The notes under the pieces are model-generated. The model made no database searches and was not told the origin of the DNA. It saw only the letters and a list, made by a program, of their open reading frames with translations. The position numbers and the translations under genes are program-made. A DNA stretch of 57,196 bases, taken from Lentilactobacillus rapi DSM 19907 = JCM 15042 (GTDB taxonomy: Bacteria > Bacillota > Bacilli > Lactobacillales > Lactobacillaceae). The stretch is taken from assembly GCF_001436255.1 (NCBI RefSeq), contig NZ_AZEI01000002.1:1-57196 (forward strand). The letters run 5' to 3'. Of the stretch, positions 47,997 to 57,144 are shown piece by piece (position 1 is the first letter of the stretch; each line of letters opens with the position of its first letter).

Positions 47997-48194
47997 TCAG
48001 TTTTCAATTTTTCTCCGCCAGCTAAATTGGACAATTGCCGCAACAAACAAGAGGAGAACTGCGAGCCCAGCAAAAGTGCTGCCAACTGTTAAGGCAGTTT
48101 CCAGGTTGTCGAAGAAGTCACTTTTTGAACTGTCAGCATGTTCTTCGTTCCTCGCTGATAAATGATTCATTGACGGGTACGCCCAACGTCTCAT
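47997..48194 (-). CDS. Possible small single-pass membrane protein
   Basis: A 65-residue reading frame with a polar N-terminal half and a clear hydrophobic helix (AGLAVLLLFVAAIVQF) ending in WRRK, a proper positive-inside stop-transfer pattern. No recognisable family and only a weak ribosome site. It may be real because the pattern is protein-like, but homologues are needed. It is antisense to no known gene. Confidence 0.35.
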   Translation of the reverse strand: MRRWAYPSMNHLSARNEEHADSSKSDFFDNLETALTVGSTFAGLAVLLLFVAAIVQFSWRRKIEN

Positions 48195-48348
48195 TCAGAA
48201 AAATGTCAAGACTTTTGGACATTTATTTCGTCGTTAATTGATTAACTGTTTTTCAGGATATCTTCAGATTTTTTGCTTTAACGTTTTGAATTTACAGCCT
48301 TTTCCTGTCATAATGTAAGAAGTAAAATGAGTTTTGGAGGAATGGAAT

Positions 48349-49005
48349 TTGACTAAGTTGTACTTTGTTCGTCATGGAAAAACTGAATGGAACCTTCAAA
48401 GTCGTTATCAAGGTGCAGGCGGTGACTCGCCATTACTTCCCCAAAGCTATGAAGAAATGAATTTGCTTGGAAAGCATCTATCGAAAATTGTTTTTAATCA
48501 CATTTATGCCAGCCCAATTAAACGTGCTCGGGTGACAGCAACGACCATTAATCGGCGGTTGAAAAAGCACCCACCGATTTCGCTATTGTCCCGGTTGGAA
48601 GAATTTCATCTTGGCAAGATGGAAGGAATGAAATTTGAAGACGTTAAGCGGCTATATCCGGAAGATTTCGAGGACTTTCGCAACCATCCGGATCTGTATG
48701 ATCCAAAAGAAATCGGCGGCGAAAGTTATCAAGAAGTCATTGACCGGATGACCCCCGCCATTGTTAATATTGTGCAGAACAATCCTGAGGGCAACGTGTT
48801 GATTGTGAGCCACGGGGCTGCCCTGAATGCCGAAATGAACGCATTGCTTGGAGTGCCTCTGGCCGACCTGAGGAAACGGGGTGGCTTGGCGAATACCAGC
48901 ACCACCATCTTGGAGAGCCAAGATTCTGGCAAAACCTTTCAATTGATTGATTGGAATGACACCAGTTATTTGAACAGAAAATTAGATGAAACCGATCTAG
49001 TCTAG
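48349..49005 (+). CDS. Histidine phosphatase (phosphoglycerate mutase-like)
   Basis: A 218-residue histidine phosphatase-superfamily protein with the catalytic LYFVRHGKTEWN at the start, ARVTATTI, and the second histidine in LIVSHGAALNAEM. It is too diverged to call a glycolytic mutase; a general phosphatase is more likely. The start is TTG 48349, eight bases after GGAGG. It is nine bases upstream of the TPR gene. Confidence 0.85.
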   Translation: MTKLYFVRHGKTEWNLQSRYQGAGGDSPLLPQSYEEMNLLGKHLSKIVFNHIYASPIKRARVTATTINRRLKKHPPISLLSRLEEFHLGKMEGMKFEDVKRLYPEDFEDFRNHPDLYDPKEIGGESYQEVIDRMTPAIVNIVQNNPEGNVLIVSHGAALNAEMNALLGVPLADLRKRGGLANTSTTILESQDSGKTFQLIDWNDTSYLNRKLDETDLV

Positions 49006-49014
49006 GTGATAAAC

Positions 49015-49770
49015 ATGGCAGAAAATAGTTCAGATAAAGTAAAAAAATTACAAGAAAAAAATCGTGAAAATCAACGTAACTATACAAAAAAACGTGAGCA
49101 GGAAGAGAAGAAAGCCCACAAGTTGGTTCATGACCTCGTCCAAAAGATTGACAATGAACCCAAGAATTACCGCCATTATTACGAATTGGCAACATTGTTG
49201 GTTGAAGGCAAAGACTATGAACAAGCTGAAGAGCTATTGATGAAGGCGCTTGGATTATTTAAGGATAGCGGCGACGATGTGATTGATACCCTCAAGTTTG
49301 GGTTGGGCAATGTCTATTACGCTGCCCAGGAATACGATAAAGCAATCAAGATTTTTCAGGAAATTAACGATACGAAGCTCCAGGCTGAAGCCTATGCCAT
49401 GTTAGCGCAAAGTTACATGGCAAAAGGCGACAACAAGCGGGCAATGGTTTTTGCGTTATCTGCCCAGAGTGGTAAACGTGACGATCCGTCTATCAATGAA
49501 ATGATTGGTGATAATTTGTTGGCCTTGGGGAATTTTGCCCAGGCCGGGGAATTTTACGACAATGTACTCAAAGCCGAACCGCAGAACGGTAAGGCCAACT
49601 TCAATCGGGGCTTGGTGGCCATGGTTAACGGTGAGGACTTCGACAAGTATTTCAAGACCGCCAAACAAAGTGATCCGGACTACTTCAACCGTGGTCAGCA
49701 AAAGCTTAAAGATATCGAAAAAGTTGTTCAAATGAACAAATCGAAGGATCATGATTCTAAGGAGTCATGA
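49015..49770 (+). CDS. Tetratricopeptide-repeat protein
   Basis: A 251-residue soluble protein: a charged coiled N-terminus (to about 45), then helical repeats of TPR type (YYELATLLVEGKDYEQAEELL, YAAQEYDKAIKIFQEI, LALGNFAQAGEFYDNVL). It probably is a protein-binding scaffold; partners are unknown. In lactobacilli it commonly precedes recD2, as here, with a 21-bp gap. I start at ATG 49015 behind AGGTGAT. Confidence 0.85.
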   Translation: MAENSSDKVKKLQEKNRENQRNYTKKREQEEKKAHKLVHDLVQKIDNEPKNYRHYYELATLLVEGKDYEQAEELLMKALGLFKDSGDDVIDTLKFGLGNVYYAAQEYDKAIKIFQEINDTKLQAEAYAMLAQSYMAKGDNKRAMVFALSAQSGKRDDPSINEMIGDNLLALGNFAQAGEFYDNVLKAEPQNGKANFNRGLVAMVNGEDFDKYFKTAKQSDPDYFNRGQQKLKDIEKVVQMNKSKDHDSKES

Positions 49771-49791
49771 TGTTATGTGAGGAGGGATGGC

Positions 49792-52239
49792 GTGGACCGC
49801 TCGGTAGATTTATTTGATTCAGATAATCATCACGACGAGGCAAAATATGTAGATGGTCGGCTCAAGGCCATCTTCTTTTCCAGTAATGACAGCTTTTACA
49901 AGGTTGTCCTCGTTGAAATCACTGATACCAACATTAATTGGCCGGAAGACGAGATTGTTGTCACCGGCAATTTTGGTGATTTGGTAGAAGAAAACAGCTA
50001 TCATTTTACCGGCAAACTCATTGACCATCCGCGTTATGGTAAACAGTTTCAAGCAACCAACTATACAAGTCTGATCGCGACAACTAAGGATGGGGTCATC
50101 AAGTACTTATCCGGCGATCAATTTCCTGGGGTTGGCCGCAAAACGGCTGAGCGGGTAGTTGATGCGTTGGGTGAGGATGCGATTGAAAAGATCAACGCTG
50201 ACGGACGGGTCTTGGATGTTGTACCGATCAGTCAGAAGCTCAAGCACGCGATTATCGATAATTTGACCGTGGATGATAATCTGGAGAAGGTCATCATTGG
50301 TTTAAACAGTTATGGCTTTTCCAGTTCGATAGCTTCAGCAATTTACCAAAAGTATCACGAAGATGCGCTGAAAATTATTTCTGAAAATCCCTATCAATTG
50401 GTTGAAGATATTGATGGCATCAGTTTCCGGAAGGCGGATTCGATTGCCCTAAAATTAGGCATGGTTCCGGATGCCAACGAACGGATCCGAGCTGGCTTGA
50501 TGTATGCCATCGACGAATTGTGCTTACGAAATGGCGATACGTATACCACGACTGCGCCGTTAGTTGCCATGGCAACTAGTGTGCTGGAAGGCAATTCCAA
50601 CCAGAAGATTCCTGGCAAAAAATTAGCTGAATCAATGGTCGAATTAGCAAAGGAAAACAAGATTGTCGGCCAAGACGATCGAATTTATTTAACGCGTTTG
50701 TATACGGCTGAAGTTCAAATTGCCGAACACATCAACCGAATTATCAAGAATAAGGATGACAGTGAGTTTGATGATGCTGCAATCAAGAAGCAGCTTAAAA
50801 TTGTCGAGAAGCAATTCGATATCACTTACGATGACTCCCAGGTTGCCGCCATTGTGCAGGCAATTCAATCACCGGTCTTCATTTTAACTGGGGGTCCCGG
50901 AACAGGGAAAACAACGATCATTAACGGAATTGTCAACACCTATGCCCGGCTCCATGAACTTTCCCTGGATGTCAATTCTTATAAGGACAGCAATTTCCCA
51001 GTTGTCTTAGCTGCACCGACTGGTCGAGCTGCCAAACATATGTCGGAGTCAACGGGGCTGCCAGCCAGTACCATTCATCGCCTATTAGGCTTAAACGGCC
51101 GGGAATCAAATGACGCTGATCCCACCAAGGATATTGAGGGAAACCTACTGATCATTGATGAAATGTCAATGGTTGATACTTATCTGTTTCGCTCGTTGGT
51201 CCGGGCAGTTCCAAATCACATGCAGGTCGTGCTGGTTGGCGATCAGGATCAATTACCGTCAGTCGGGCCAGGGCAAGTCTTTCACGATTTGTTGGTATCC
51301 AAACAAATTCCAGCCATGCAACTGGATACGATTTATCGCCAGGAAAAGGGGTCGTCGATTATTCAATTGGCCCACGATATTCATAGCGGCAAATTGTCAC
51401 CGAATTTTGCGGAAAATCAGTCCGATCGGTCGTTCATTCCGTGTCGGGATAATCAGATTCCCTCAGTTATTGAACAAGTGACTCAGCGGGCCAAGCAAAA
51501 GCAGTTTGGCTTGATGGATGTTCAAGTATTGGCACCGATGTATCGTGGCAATGCCGGAATTGACCATTTGAATGACATTGTGCAGGAAGTCTGGCAGGAT
51601 AAGCCTACTAAAAAAGTCGTGAGGATTCGCGAGCATGCCTATCGGATTGGTGACAAAGTGCTCCAGCTGGTGAATAATCCTGAGCAAAACGTGTTCAACG
51701 GTGATATTGGGATTATTGTCTCGATGGAAACCGTCAAGGACCAAAAGTCACCCACAAAGATTACAATTGATTTTGACGAGACTGAAGTCACTTATGAAAA
51801 AAGTGAGTGGAGTCAATTCACTTTGGCTTATTGTACGTCGATTCATAAGGCTCAGGGTAGTGAATTCAAAATGGTGATTTTGCCGATTGTTCACCAGTAT
51901 TCGCGAATGCTGCAACGGAATTTACTCTACACAGCCGTCACGCGGGCAAGCGATTTCTTGATTATGCTTGGCGAACAAGACGCCTTTGAGCAATGTGTCA
52001 GAAGCGTTTCGGTCAACCGGCGGACCAGTTTAGTGAAGCGATTGGTGGATGCAGTTGGGCGGCCAACGAATCATCCGGTGGTAACTGATGAACTTAACAA
52101 GCCGCTGGATGGTGAACAAGAACAAGCCAAAGCGGATGCACCTGCTGAGCCTGATCGTTTAACCATTTCAGTAATCAATAACAACGAAATTGACCCAATG
52201 ATTGGCATGGGGAGTACCTCGCCAAAAGATTTTATGTGA
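49792..52239 (+). CDS. recD2: RecD2-type DNA helicase
   Basis: Superfamily 1B 5'-3' helicase found without RecBC, involved in DNA repair. The 815-residue protein has the N-terminal RecD2 domain with helix-hairpin-helix region (SGDQFPGVGRKTAERVV), Walker A GGPGTGKTT near residue 367, VLAAPTGRAAKHM, the DExx box IIDEMSMVD, VGDQDQLPSVGPGQ, and motif VI (LLYTAVTRA). I choose GTG 49792, five bases after AGGAGGG; GTG 49777 lies before it. Confidence 0.93.
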   Translation: MDRSVDLFDSDNHHDEAKYVDGRLKAIFFSSNDSFYKVVLVEITDTNINWPEDEIVVTGNFGDLVEENSYHFTGKLIDHPRYGKQFQATNYTSLIATTKDGVIKYLSGDQFPGVGRKTAERVVDALGEDAIEKINADGRVLDVVPISQKLKHAIIDNLTVDDNLEKVIIGLNSYGFSSSIASAIYQKYHEDALKIISENPYQLVEDIDGISFRKADSIALKLGMVPDANERIRAGLMYAIDELCLRNGDTYTTTAPLVAMATSVLEGNSNQKIPGKKLAESMVELAKENKIVGQDDRIYLTRLYTAEVQIAEHINRIIKNKDDSEFDDAAIKKQLKIVEKQFDITYDDSQVAAIVQAIQSPVFILTGGPGTGKTTIINGIVNTYARLHELSLDVNSYKDSNFPVVLAAPTGRAAKHMSESTGLPASTIHRLLGLNGRESNDADPTKDIEGNLLIIDEMSMVDTYLFRSLVRAVPNHMQVVLVGDQDQLPSVGPGQVFHDLLVSKQIPAMQLDTIYRQEKGSSIIQLAHDIHSGKLSPNFAENQSDRSFIPCRDNQIPSVIEQVTQRAKQKQFGLMDVQVLAPMYRGNAGIDHLNDIVQEVWQDKPTKKVVRIREHAYRIGDKVLQLVNNPEQNVFNGDIGIIVSMETVKDQKSPTKITIDFDETEVTYEKSEWSQFTLAYCTSIHKAQGSEFKMVILPIVHQYSRMLQRNLLYTAVTRASDFLIMLGEQDAFEQCVRSVSVNRRTSLVKRLVDAVGRPTNHPVVTDELNKPLDGEQEQAKADAPAEPDRLTISVINNNEIDPMIGMGSTSPKDFM

Positions 52240-52275
52240 TTCCCGCACAAAATTGTACAATTTAACCCTGGGATT

Positions 52276-52285
52276 ATGGTAATAT
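52276..52285 (+). promoter_or_regulatory. Extended -10 promoter of the prs paralogue
   Basis: TATGGTAATAT supplies an extended -10 (TGG-TAATAT), about 30 bp before the start codon. No good -35 at the right distance. Confidence 0.45.
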
Positions 52286-52315
52286 TTAGTTAAACAAGAA
52301 TATTTGGAGGACATC

Positions 52316-53275
52316 ATGACCGAGTTGAAATCGCATCCTAAATTAAAGTTGTTTTCTCTCAATTCAAATCGTCATTTGGCAGAAGCCATTAGTAAAAAGG
52401 TTGGCGTGCCATTAGGTAAAGCTACCGTTGAAAAATTCAGTGACGATGAAATTAAAATCAGTGTTGATGAAAGCATTCGGGGTGACGAAGTTTACGTCAT
52501 CCAGTCGGTTTCAGACCCTGTCAATTCTAACTTGATGGAATTACTGATTATGGTCGATGCTTTGCGACGAGCAAGTGCGGCCTCAATTAATGTTGTGATC
52601 CCATACTACGGTTATTCAAGAGCTGACCGAAAGGCTCGTTCCAGGGAACCAATTACCGCAAAGCTAGTTGCATCATTTCTTGAAATGGACGGCGTTGACC
52701 GGGTTGTGACCCTTGACCTGCATGCCGACCAGATTCAAGGGTTCTTCAATATTCCCGTCGATCATTTAAAGGCCGACACACTGTTGGCCCATTATTTTAC
52801 CGAAAAGCATTATGATTCAGATTTAGTCGTTGTTTCCCCTGATCATACCGGGGTTTCTCGGGCAAGAAAGTTTGCTGAACTGCTGAAGGCACCCATTGCG
52901 ATCATTGACAATCGATCGCCAGAAGATGCCACAACTGTTCCGGAATCCGTGATTGGAAATGTTCGTGGGAAACGGGCAATTATCGTGGATGATATGATTG
53001 ATACCGCATTTAAGCTGACAATTGCGGCAGAAACGCTGAAGAAAGCTGGGGCAACTGACGTTTATGCGATTGCCACCCATGCGGTATTTTCTGGAGATGC
53101 CCAAAAGCGGCTTCAAGATTCTCAAATTGAAAAGGTCATTGTGACCGATTCAATTAGTATTGCTAAAGAAGACCAATTTGAAAAATTGGAAGTTGTTTCA
53201 GTTGGTGATTTATTTGGTGAAGCAATTTCACTGATTCATAATCAAAAATCAGTTGGCAAGCTCTTTGGCAGATAA
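52316..53275 (+). CDS. prs: Ribose-phosphate pyrophosphokinase paralogue
   Basis: PRPP synthetase family, 319 residues, the usual length. Conserved parts: [44 protein letters not shown]. Two active-site segments are altered. The catalytic flexible loop that normally reads DKRRP is DNRSP, so the loop lysine is asparagine. The PRPP loop DDMIDTAGT reads [13 protein letters not shown] reads DHTG. It may therefore have low or altered activity, or act as a regulator of a normal Prs elsewhere. I start at ATG 52316 after TTTGGAGG. Confidence 0.85.
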   Translation: MTELKSHPKLKLFSLNSNRHLAEAISKKVGVPLGKATVEKFSDDEIKISVDESIRGDEVYVIQSVSDPVNSNLMELLIMVDALRRASAASINVVIPYYGYSRADRKARSREPITAKLVASFLEMDGVDRVVTLDLHADQIQGFFNIPVDHLKADTLLAHYFTEKHYDSDLVVVSPDHTGVSRARKFAELLKAPIAIIDNRSPEDATTVPESVIGNVRGKRAIIVDDMIDTAFKLTIAAETLKKAGATDVYAIATHAVFSGDAQKRLQDSQIEKVIVTDSISIAKEDQFEKLEVVSVGDLFGEAISLIHNQKSVGKLFGR

Positions 53276-53303
53276 AAAATTTATTGTGAAGGTGATTTGA
53301 TTT

Positions 53304-54293
53304 ATGTATAAGGCAAATGACGATCGTTATGAAAACGCAGTAGTACGAAGGGCGGGCAATTCTGGTCTTCAATTACCAGCATTATCATTTGGATTGTGGC
53401 ACAGTTTTGGCGATGATGCCAACTATGGCGACAGTGAGAAAGTCATGTTGAAAGCCTTTGACTCCGGTATTTTTTGTTTTGATAATGCATTTAACTACGG
53501 ACCTAGTGCAGGAGCTGCCGAGCGCATGTTTGGCGAAGTTTATCGGGCAAACTTGAAACCCTATCGTGATGAATTAGTGATTACCACCAAAGCTGGTTTC
53601 AATATGTGGCCAGGGCCTTACGGGAACTTCTCTTCCCGAAAGACTTTGATTAATGCCTTGGACGGAAGCCTGAAGCGGATGGGGCTTGATTACGTTGATA
53701 TTTACTATAGTCATCGATTTGACCCCAACACCAGCTTGGAAGAGACTGCCAACGCCTTAGACAGCATCGTGCGTTCCGGCAAGGCCCTTTATATCGGGAT
53801 TTCTAATTATAATGCTGAACAGACCAAAGAAATTACCAAGTACTTCAATGAACTTCACACACCGTTTGTCGTCAACCAAGCTTCGTATAATATGCTAAAT
53901 CGGGGTGTCGAAGATGATGGTCTCATCGATACGCTTGCCAGTGAAAACAAGGCATTGGTTGCTTATGGTCCATTGGCTGAAGGATTGTTGACCGACAAAT
54001 ACCTCAATGGGATGGATGATGACGTTAAGATCCATTGGAGTAACGAATTTGTCATCAAGCATGGCAAGGATGAACTGGTCAAGAAACTTAATGAGCTGAA
54101 TGATTTGGCTAAGAATCGTGATCAGAATCTGGCTCAGATGTCGCTTGCTTGGCTGCTGCATAATAAGACGGTTGCCAGTGTTGTGACTGGCGCTTCAAAA
54201 GTAAACCATCTTGAAGATAATCTTAAAGCACTTAAGAATCTTGATTTCACTAATGATGAGTTAGCTCAAATTGACAAGATTGTTAAGGAATAA
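53304..54293 (+). CDS. Aldo/keto reductase (YghZ-like)
   Basis: NADPH-dependent reductase of 329 residues. The catalytic tetrad is in place: the aspartate/tyrosine of CFDNAFNYG, the lysine of ITTKAGF, and the histidine of YSHRFDP. GPYGNFSSRKTL and ISNYNAEQ fit the YghZ/Kv-beta branch that reduces small aldehydes such as methylglyoxal or L-glyceraldehyde 3-phosphate. The substrate here is a family inference. It follows prs by 28 bp and has a terminator after it. Confidence 0.9.
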   Translation: MYKANDDRYENAVVRRAGNSGLQLPALSFGLWHSFGDDANYGDSEKVMLKAFDSGIFCFDNAFNYGPSAGAAERMFGEVYRANLKPYRDELVITTKAGFNMWPGPYGNFSSRKTLINALDGSLKRMGLDYVDIYYSHRFDPNTSLEETANALDSIVRSGKALYIGISNYNAEQTKEITKYFNELHTPFVVNQASYNMLNRGVEDDGLIDTLASENKALVAYGPLAEGLLTDKYLNGMDDDVKIHWSNEFVIKHGKDELVKKLNELNDLAKNRDQNLAQMSLAWLLHNKTVASVVTGASKVNHLEDNLKALKNLDFTNDELAQIDKIVKE

Positions 54294-54308
54294 ATCAAAT
54301 AGTTTGCT

Positions 54309-54349
54309 GGGGTGCTGGGACAAAACGGGTGTTTTGATTCAAGCACCCC
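54309..54349 (+). terminator. Terminator-like hairpin after the aldo/keto reductase
   Basis: GGGGTGCT and CAAAAC pair with GTTTTG and AAGCACCCC around GGGT. No T tract. The core CAAAACGGnTGTTTTG is shared with the mraY-murD hairpin. Confidence 0.65.
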
Positions 54350-54379
54350 ACATTTGTAAGCTATGAATGGAGAATTGTC

Positions 54380-55387
54380 ATGACTAAAAAAGTAACAATT
54401 ACTGATCTTGCTCACAAGGCAGGGGTTTCGGTTACCACTGTGTCCCAAATTTTGAATGGTAAACAGGATCGATTTAGCGACAAAACTGTTGAGAAGGTGC
54501 ATCGACTTCGACGGGATATGGGCTATGTGCCGGATTTTAATGCTCAAAGCTTAATCAAAAAAAGTGGCCGAACCATTGGGGTGCTTCTCCCTAATATCAA
54601 TAATCCTTTTTTCAGCCGTTTCTTGAGGGGGATTGAAGCCACTGCCATGGAGCATGACTATGTACCGCTTATTTTTGGCTCTAACAACAGCGAAACCCTT
54701 GAAAGCCACTATCTACTTGAATCGATCAGACGGACCGCAGACGGCATGATAATCGCTTCTGCAGTGTCCGACCTCAACTATATTGATAAAATCTTGAGTC
54801 AAAATGAAGTGCCATACCTGTTGGTTGATCAAGCCCCGGTTGTGGAAGGTGACCAAATTAACGCCAACAATTACCAGGGCGGCTCATTATTGGCCGAATA
54901 TCTGTTGGCAAAAGGCCATCAAAATGTGGTCGTTGTTGCAGACTCTAACCCAACCCTGAATATGGAACATCGATTGGCTGGCTTTTTGGAGACATACAAA
55001 AAAGCAGGGCAGCCAATTTCCAATGATCATATTGTTAAGACCGATCTCACAAAAATGGGTGGTTATCAAGTAACCCAACAAGTCATTGAGATGAAGCCAA
55101 CCGCTATTTTTGCCATTAATGATGAAATTGCGATTGGTCTTTACCGCGGGATCCATGAAGCTGGTTTAAACGTGCCAGCTGACATTTCAGTGGTCGGCTA
55201 CGATGATATTGATCTAACCGAATACATCAGTCCTAAATTGACGACGGTCCACCAGGCAGCCTTTGAGATGGGGCAACATTCCGCCGAAATGATTATTGAG
55301 CGGATCGAAAATCGCGATGAGCCAATTCAAAGCGTCACGTTGCCAGTTAAGCTGGTTGAACGTGAAAGTGTGAAGAAGATTAACTAA
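54380..55387 (+). CDS. LacI-family transcriptional regulator
   Basis: A 335-residue LacI/GalR-type repressor. The N-terminal helix-turn-helix is VTITDLAHKAGVSVTTVSQIL, the hinge follows (NAQSLIKKSGRTIGVLLP), then a periplasmic-binding-protein-like sugar domain (GYDDIDLTEYISPKLTTV). It sits 110 bp upstream of ribokinase, so it likely is the ribose regulator RbsR, but the effector is not shown by sequence. The ATG follows TGGAGAATTG. Confidence 0.9.
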   Translation: MTKKVTITDLAHKAGVSVTTVSQILNGKQDRFSDKTVEKVHRLRRDMGYVPDFNAQSLIKKSGRTIGVLLPNINNPFFSRFLRGIEATAMEHDYVPLIFGSNNSETLESHYLLESIRRTADGMIIASAVSDLNYIDKILSQNEVPYLLVDQAPVVEGDQINANNYQGGSLLAEYLLAKGHQNVVVVADSNPTLNMEHRLAGFLETYKKAGQPISNDHIVKTDLTKMGGYQVTQQVIEMKPTAIFAINDEIAIGLYRGIHEAGLNVPADISVVGYDDIDLTEYISPKLTTVHQAAFEMGQHSAEMIIERIENRDEPIQSVTLPVKLVERESVKKIN

Positions 55388-55408
55388 CGGATCATTCGAA
55401 TAAAAAGC

Positions 55409-55437
55409 TTGTTAAACCCTTTCATCTCTGATAGAAT
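55409..55437 (+). promoter_or_regulatory. rbsK promoter
   Basis: TTGTTA (55409-55414), 17-bp spacer, TAGAAT (55432-55437). It sits inside an inverted repeat (AAACCCTTTCA against TGAAAGGTTT), which may be an operator or a terminator of the preceding gene. Confidence 0.65.
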
Positions 55438-55497
55438 CATTGGTGAAAGGTTTTACTTGCTTAATCTAAACACTTTAAAGAATAAGAGGAGCGTAAC

Positions 55498-56415
55498 ATG
55501 ACGAATAAAGTTGTTGTTCTTGGTAGTTTAAACGTTGATACCACCCTGCATATTGCCCAGATGCCGAAACCGGGCGAGACAATCAGTGCAAAAAGTAAAA
55601 CGAACTCTGCCGGTGGTAAGGGTGCCAATCAAGCAGTTGCAGCAGCAAGATCTGGTGCAACTACCAGCTTTATTGGCCAGGTTGGCCGGGACAGCAACGG
55701 TCAATTTATGATTGATGCGTTAAAGCGTGACGGTATTAATGTTGATCACATTAACGTTGACGAGGCAGATGGCACCGGTTCTGCGGTTATTTTGCTCGAT
55801 GAACATGGTCAAAACAGTATTATGGTATACGGTGGGGCAAACCAAGCAATGAAGCCGGCAATTATCGCTGACAGCGAATCGTTGATTGATGGTGCAGATA
55901 TACTCATCTCAGAATTTGAAACCCCACAGGAAGTGACGCTGGCGGCCTTTAAATTAGCCAAGAAGCATGGGGTAACCACGATTTTGAACCCTGCACCGGC
56001 TTCACAATTGATTGCTGGTTTGGCGGAAGTGACGGATTTGATTGTTCCAAATGAAACCGAAAGTGCTTCACTGACTGGGATTGAAGTTACTGATACTGCT
56101 TCGATGGCTGCCAATGCCGATAAGTTTACTAAAATGGGGATTAAAAACTTAATTATTACCGTTGGAGATCGAGGAGCTTATTATCATACACCGGCTGACG
56201 ATGGTTTCGTACCGGCGTTCAAAGTTCATGCGCGAGATACGACGGCTGCCGGAGATACTTTTATCGGCGCATTAAGTTCACAAATAAATAAGGATCTTTC
56301 TAATATTGAAGATGCCCTAACTTATGCCCAAAAAGCCTCATCAATTACGGTTCAACGCTTGGGAGCGCTCCCGTCAATTCCTACAAAACAAGAAATTGAA
56401 AACGAATATAAATAA
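55498..56415 (+). CDS. rbsK: Ribokinase
   Basis: Phosphorylates ribose to ribose 5-phosphate. The 305-residue PfkB-family protein has the N-terminal VLGSLNVDTTLH, the SAGGKGANQAVAAARSG motif, DEHGQNSIMVYGGAN, and the C-terminal signature DTTAAGDTFIGAL with the catalytic aspartate. No rbsD or ribose transporter is adjacent. The ATG follows AGAGGAGCG. Confidence 0.93.
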   Translation: MTNKVVVLGSLNVDTTLHIAQMPKPGETISAKSKTNSAGGKGANQAVAAARSGATTSFIGQVGRDSNGQFMIDALKRDGINVDHINVDEADGTGSAVILLDEHGQNSIMVYGGANQAMKPAIIADSESLIDGADILISEFETPQEVTLAAFKLAKKHGVTTILNPAPASQLIAGLAEVTDLIVPNETESASLTGIEVTDTASMAANADKFTKMGIKNLIITVGDRGAYYHTPADDGFVPAFKVHARDTTAAGDTFIGALSSQINKDLSNIEDALTYAQKASSITVQRLGALPSIPTKQEIENEYK

Positions 56416-56441
56416 AAGTTATCGATAAAATTAGATTAACA

Positions 56442-56453
56442 TTTAGCGCTAAA
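56442..56453. promoter_or_regulatory. Palindrome with central CG (candidate LacI-family operator)
   Basis: TTTAGCGCTAAA is a perfect 12-base palindrome with a central CG, the form of LacI/GalR operators. It lies 19 bp before the promoter of the small downstream gene, close to a LacI-family regulator gene. Confidence 0.4.
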
Positions 56454-56471
56454 ATCATTTTTAGTAAAGTG

Positions 56472-56500
56472 TTGCTTTAGGCGAAATTATCTGGTAGTAT
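56472..56500 (+). promoter_or_regulatory. Promoter of the small unknown gene
   Basis: TTGCTT (56472-56477), 17-bp spacer with an extended TGG, TAGTAT (56495-56500). The leader of about 105 bases contains GTTAG/CTAAC and GGAAAT/ATTTCC in crossed order. Confidence 0.6.
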
Positions 56501-56608
56501 ATCCAATCGTTAGCAGGAAATGATTAAGAAATACCTAACATTTCCTTGTGAGAAGTTTAAATTCGATGGAATTACAATTTAATTTTACATTCAAAGGGGT
56601 TTATAGCT

Positions 56609-56827
56609 ATGAGTAATAAGTTAGAAATTCTTAAAGAGTACCAACAAGCATCAAACAAGCTAAGTGAGTTAAAAGATCAAGAAGCACAGTCTGTGCATTC
56701 ACAGGCAACCGGTACCAGCGATACAGTTGTGATTCGACCACAATTTGGTAATGAAATGAAGCACTTGAATCAAGAGTGTATGCAGTTAAACATGATTTTG
56801 GAAGCAATGGATGCTTCTGAGGATTAG
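56609..56827 (+). CDS. Small unknown protein
   Basis: A 72-residue, acidic, mostly helical protein: an N-terminal helix (NKLEILKEYQQASNKLSELK) that could form a coiled coil, a polar middle with threonine and serine, and a C-terminal helix (MKHLNQECMQLNMILEAM). No family recognised. It has its own promoter, AAAGGGG ribosome site and terminator, so it is a stand-alone gene. The pattern, two amphipathic helices and a short linker, suggests a small binding protein. Confidence 0.65.
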   Translation: MSNKLEILKEYQQASNKLSELKDQEAQSVHSQATGTSDTVVIRPQFGNEMKHLNQECMQLNMILEAMDASED

Positions 56828-56859
56828 TTTTTAATTAAAGAGGTTTATTGATTGAATAG

Positions 56860-56900
56860 GGCTGGGGCAATTGATGATTGCTTGAAGCTCTATTTTTTGC
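56860..56900 (+). terminator. Terminator after the small gene
   Basis: AGGGCTGGGGCAAT can pair with ATTGCTTGAAGCTCT, followed by ATTTTTT. Past it, up to 57030, I see no gene; a GCGCT(A/G)(A/G)ATGAATAT-like pair at about 56935 and 56999 may be relics. Confidence 0.65.
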
Positions 56901-57029
56901 TTAATTAGATTGAGTCAGCTTCGATGGTCTTAGCGCTGGAATGAATATTGATGTCGAACATTTCTGGGTGTGTCGGGAGAAAGCTACTCCGGGAAATTGG
57001 CGCTAAATGAATATCAAACAGAACCAGGC

Positions 57030-57144
57030 CGGGACATATAGTACATAATCATTCGTTTAGATGACCCTAGCCACTTAGATAGAAGCTGCTGCGACAAACG
57101 GCAGATCCCCGTCATTTAAGCCAAAAAAGTAATGCATTCCAAAA
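57030..57144 (-). repeat. Hairpin element, copy D, inverted and cut by the IS
   Basis: Read on the minus strand, GGAATGCATTACTTTTTT and GGCTTAAATGACGGGGATC, then the tail with GCAGCTTCTATC and AAGTGGCTAGGG, match the right half of copies A and B. The other arm is missing because the IS begins at 57145, within the hairpin loop. Confidence 0.8.

Noticed and set aside
48764-49195. 143-codon minus-strand frame over the phosphatase and TPR genes
   Set aside because: It is a shadow of two well supported genes; no ribosome site and an unlikely composition.
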